NCBI GenBank assembly: GCA_013203755.1
Contig: JABMPI010000540.1
Location: 1-5,458 of the forward strand
Length of the DNA: 5,458 bases
Origin: Bacteroidota bacterium
Lineage (GTDB): Bacteria; Bacteroidota; Bacteroidia; Bacteroidales; Prolixibacteraceae
Direction: 5' to 3'
Below are positions 5,457-5,458 of this stretch, piece by piece. Numbering within the stretch: position 1 is the stretch's first letter; each line of letters begins with the position of its first letter. The notes below the pieces were generated by a model. The model was not told where the DNA came from. It searched no databases and saw only the letters and a list, made by a program, of their open reading frames with translations. Position numbers and translations under genes: made by a program.

Positions 5457-5458
5457 AA

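Overview
The window reads as chromosomal DNA of a Bacteroidota bacterium. AT-rich intergenic DNA, A-rich leaders without a Shine-Dalgarno motif, a TAnnTTTG-type -7 promoter element and the protein families all fit. An environmental or marine member of Marinilabiliales/Prolixibacteraceae is my guess, not something the sequence proves. There are three complete protein genes, all on the minus strand and in one direction, so transcription runs from high to low coordinates.

Layout in transcription order. At 5458-5139 is a non-coding upstream region. It carries a dispersed-type palindromic repeat (5388-5456) and, next to the first gene, a possible promoter. At 5138-3900 is a PHP-domain protein with an altered set of metal ligands. 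At 3899-3782 is a 118-base gap filled by an 'ACAGAG' palindromic repeat. At 3781-1808 is a two-domain protein, class II aldolase/adducin followed by a short-chain dehydrogenase whose C-terminus strongly resembles sorbitol-6-phosphate 2-dehydrogenase (SrlD). At 1807-1639 is a 169-base gap with a GC-rich hairpin and short tandem repeats. At 1638-364 is a zinc-binding medium-chain dehydrogenase of the L-sorbose-1-phosphate reductase (SorE/YggP) family. A 15-bp-stem hairpin just after its stop codon probably ends the transcript. At 1-303 is a non-coding block of nested inverted repeats and a 23-base direct repeat.

Inferred joint role: the two dehydrogenases look like consecutive polyol/keto-sugar (or sugar-phosphate) oxidoreductase steps. 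The model is the textbook pair L-sorbose 1-phosphate -> D-glucitol 6-phosphate -> D-fructose 6-phosphate. The fused aldolase domain would cleave or epimerise a product, and the PHP protein may be a phosphatase or hydrolase acting on a phosphorylated intermediate. No transporter, kinase or regulator lies in the window, so the true substrate is open. The most unusual material is non-coding: each gap between or around the genes holds a different repeat family, and the 1-303 block has a symmetry I cannot assign to a known element.
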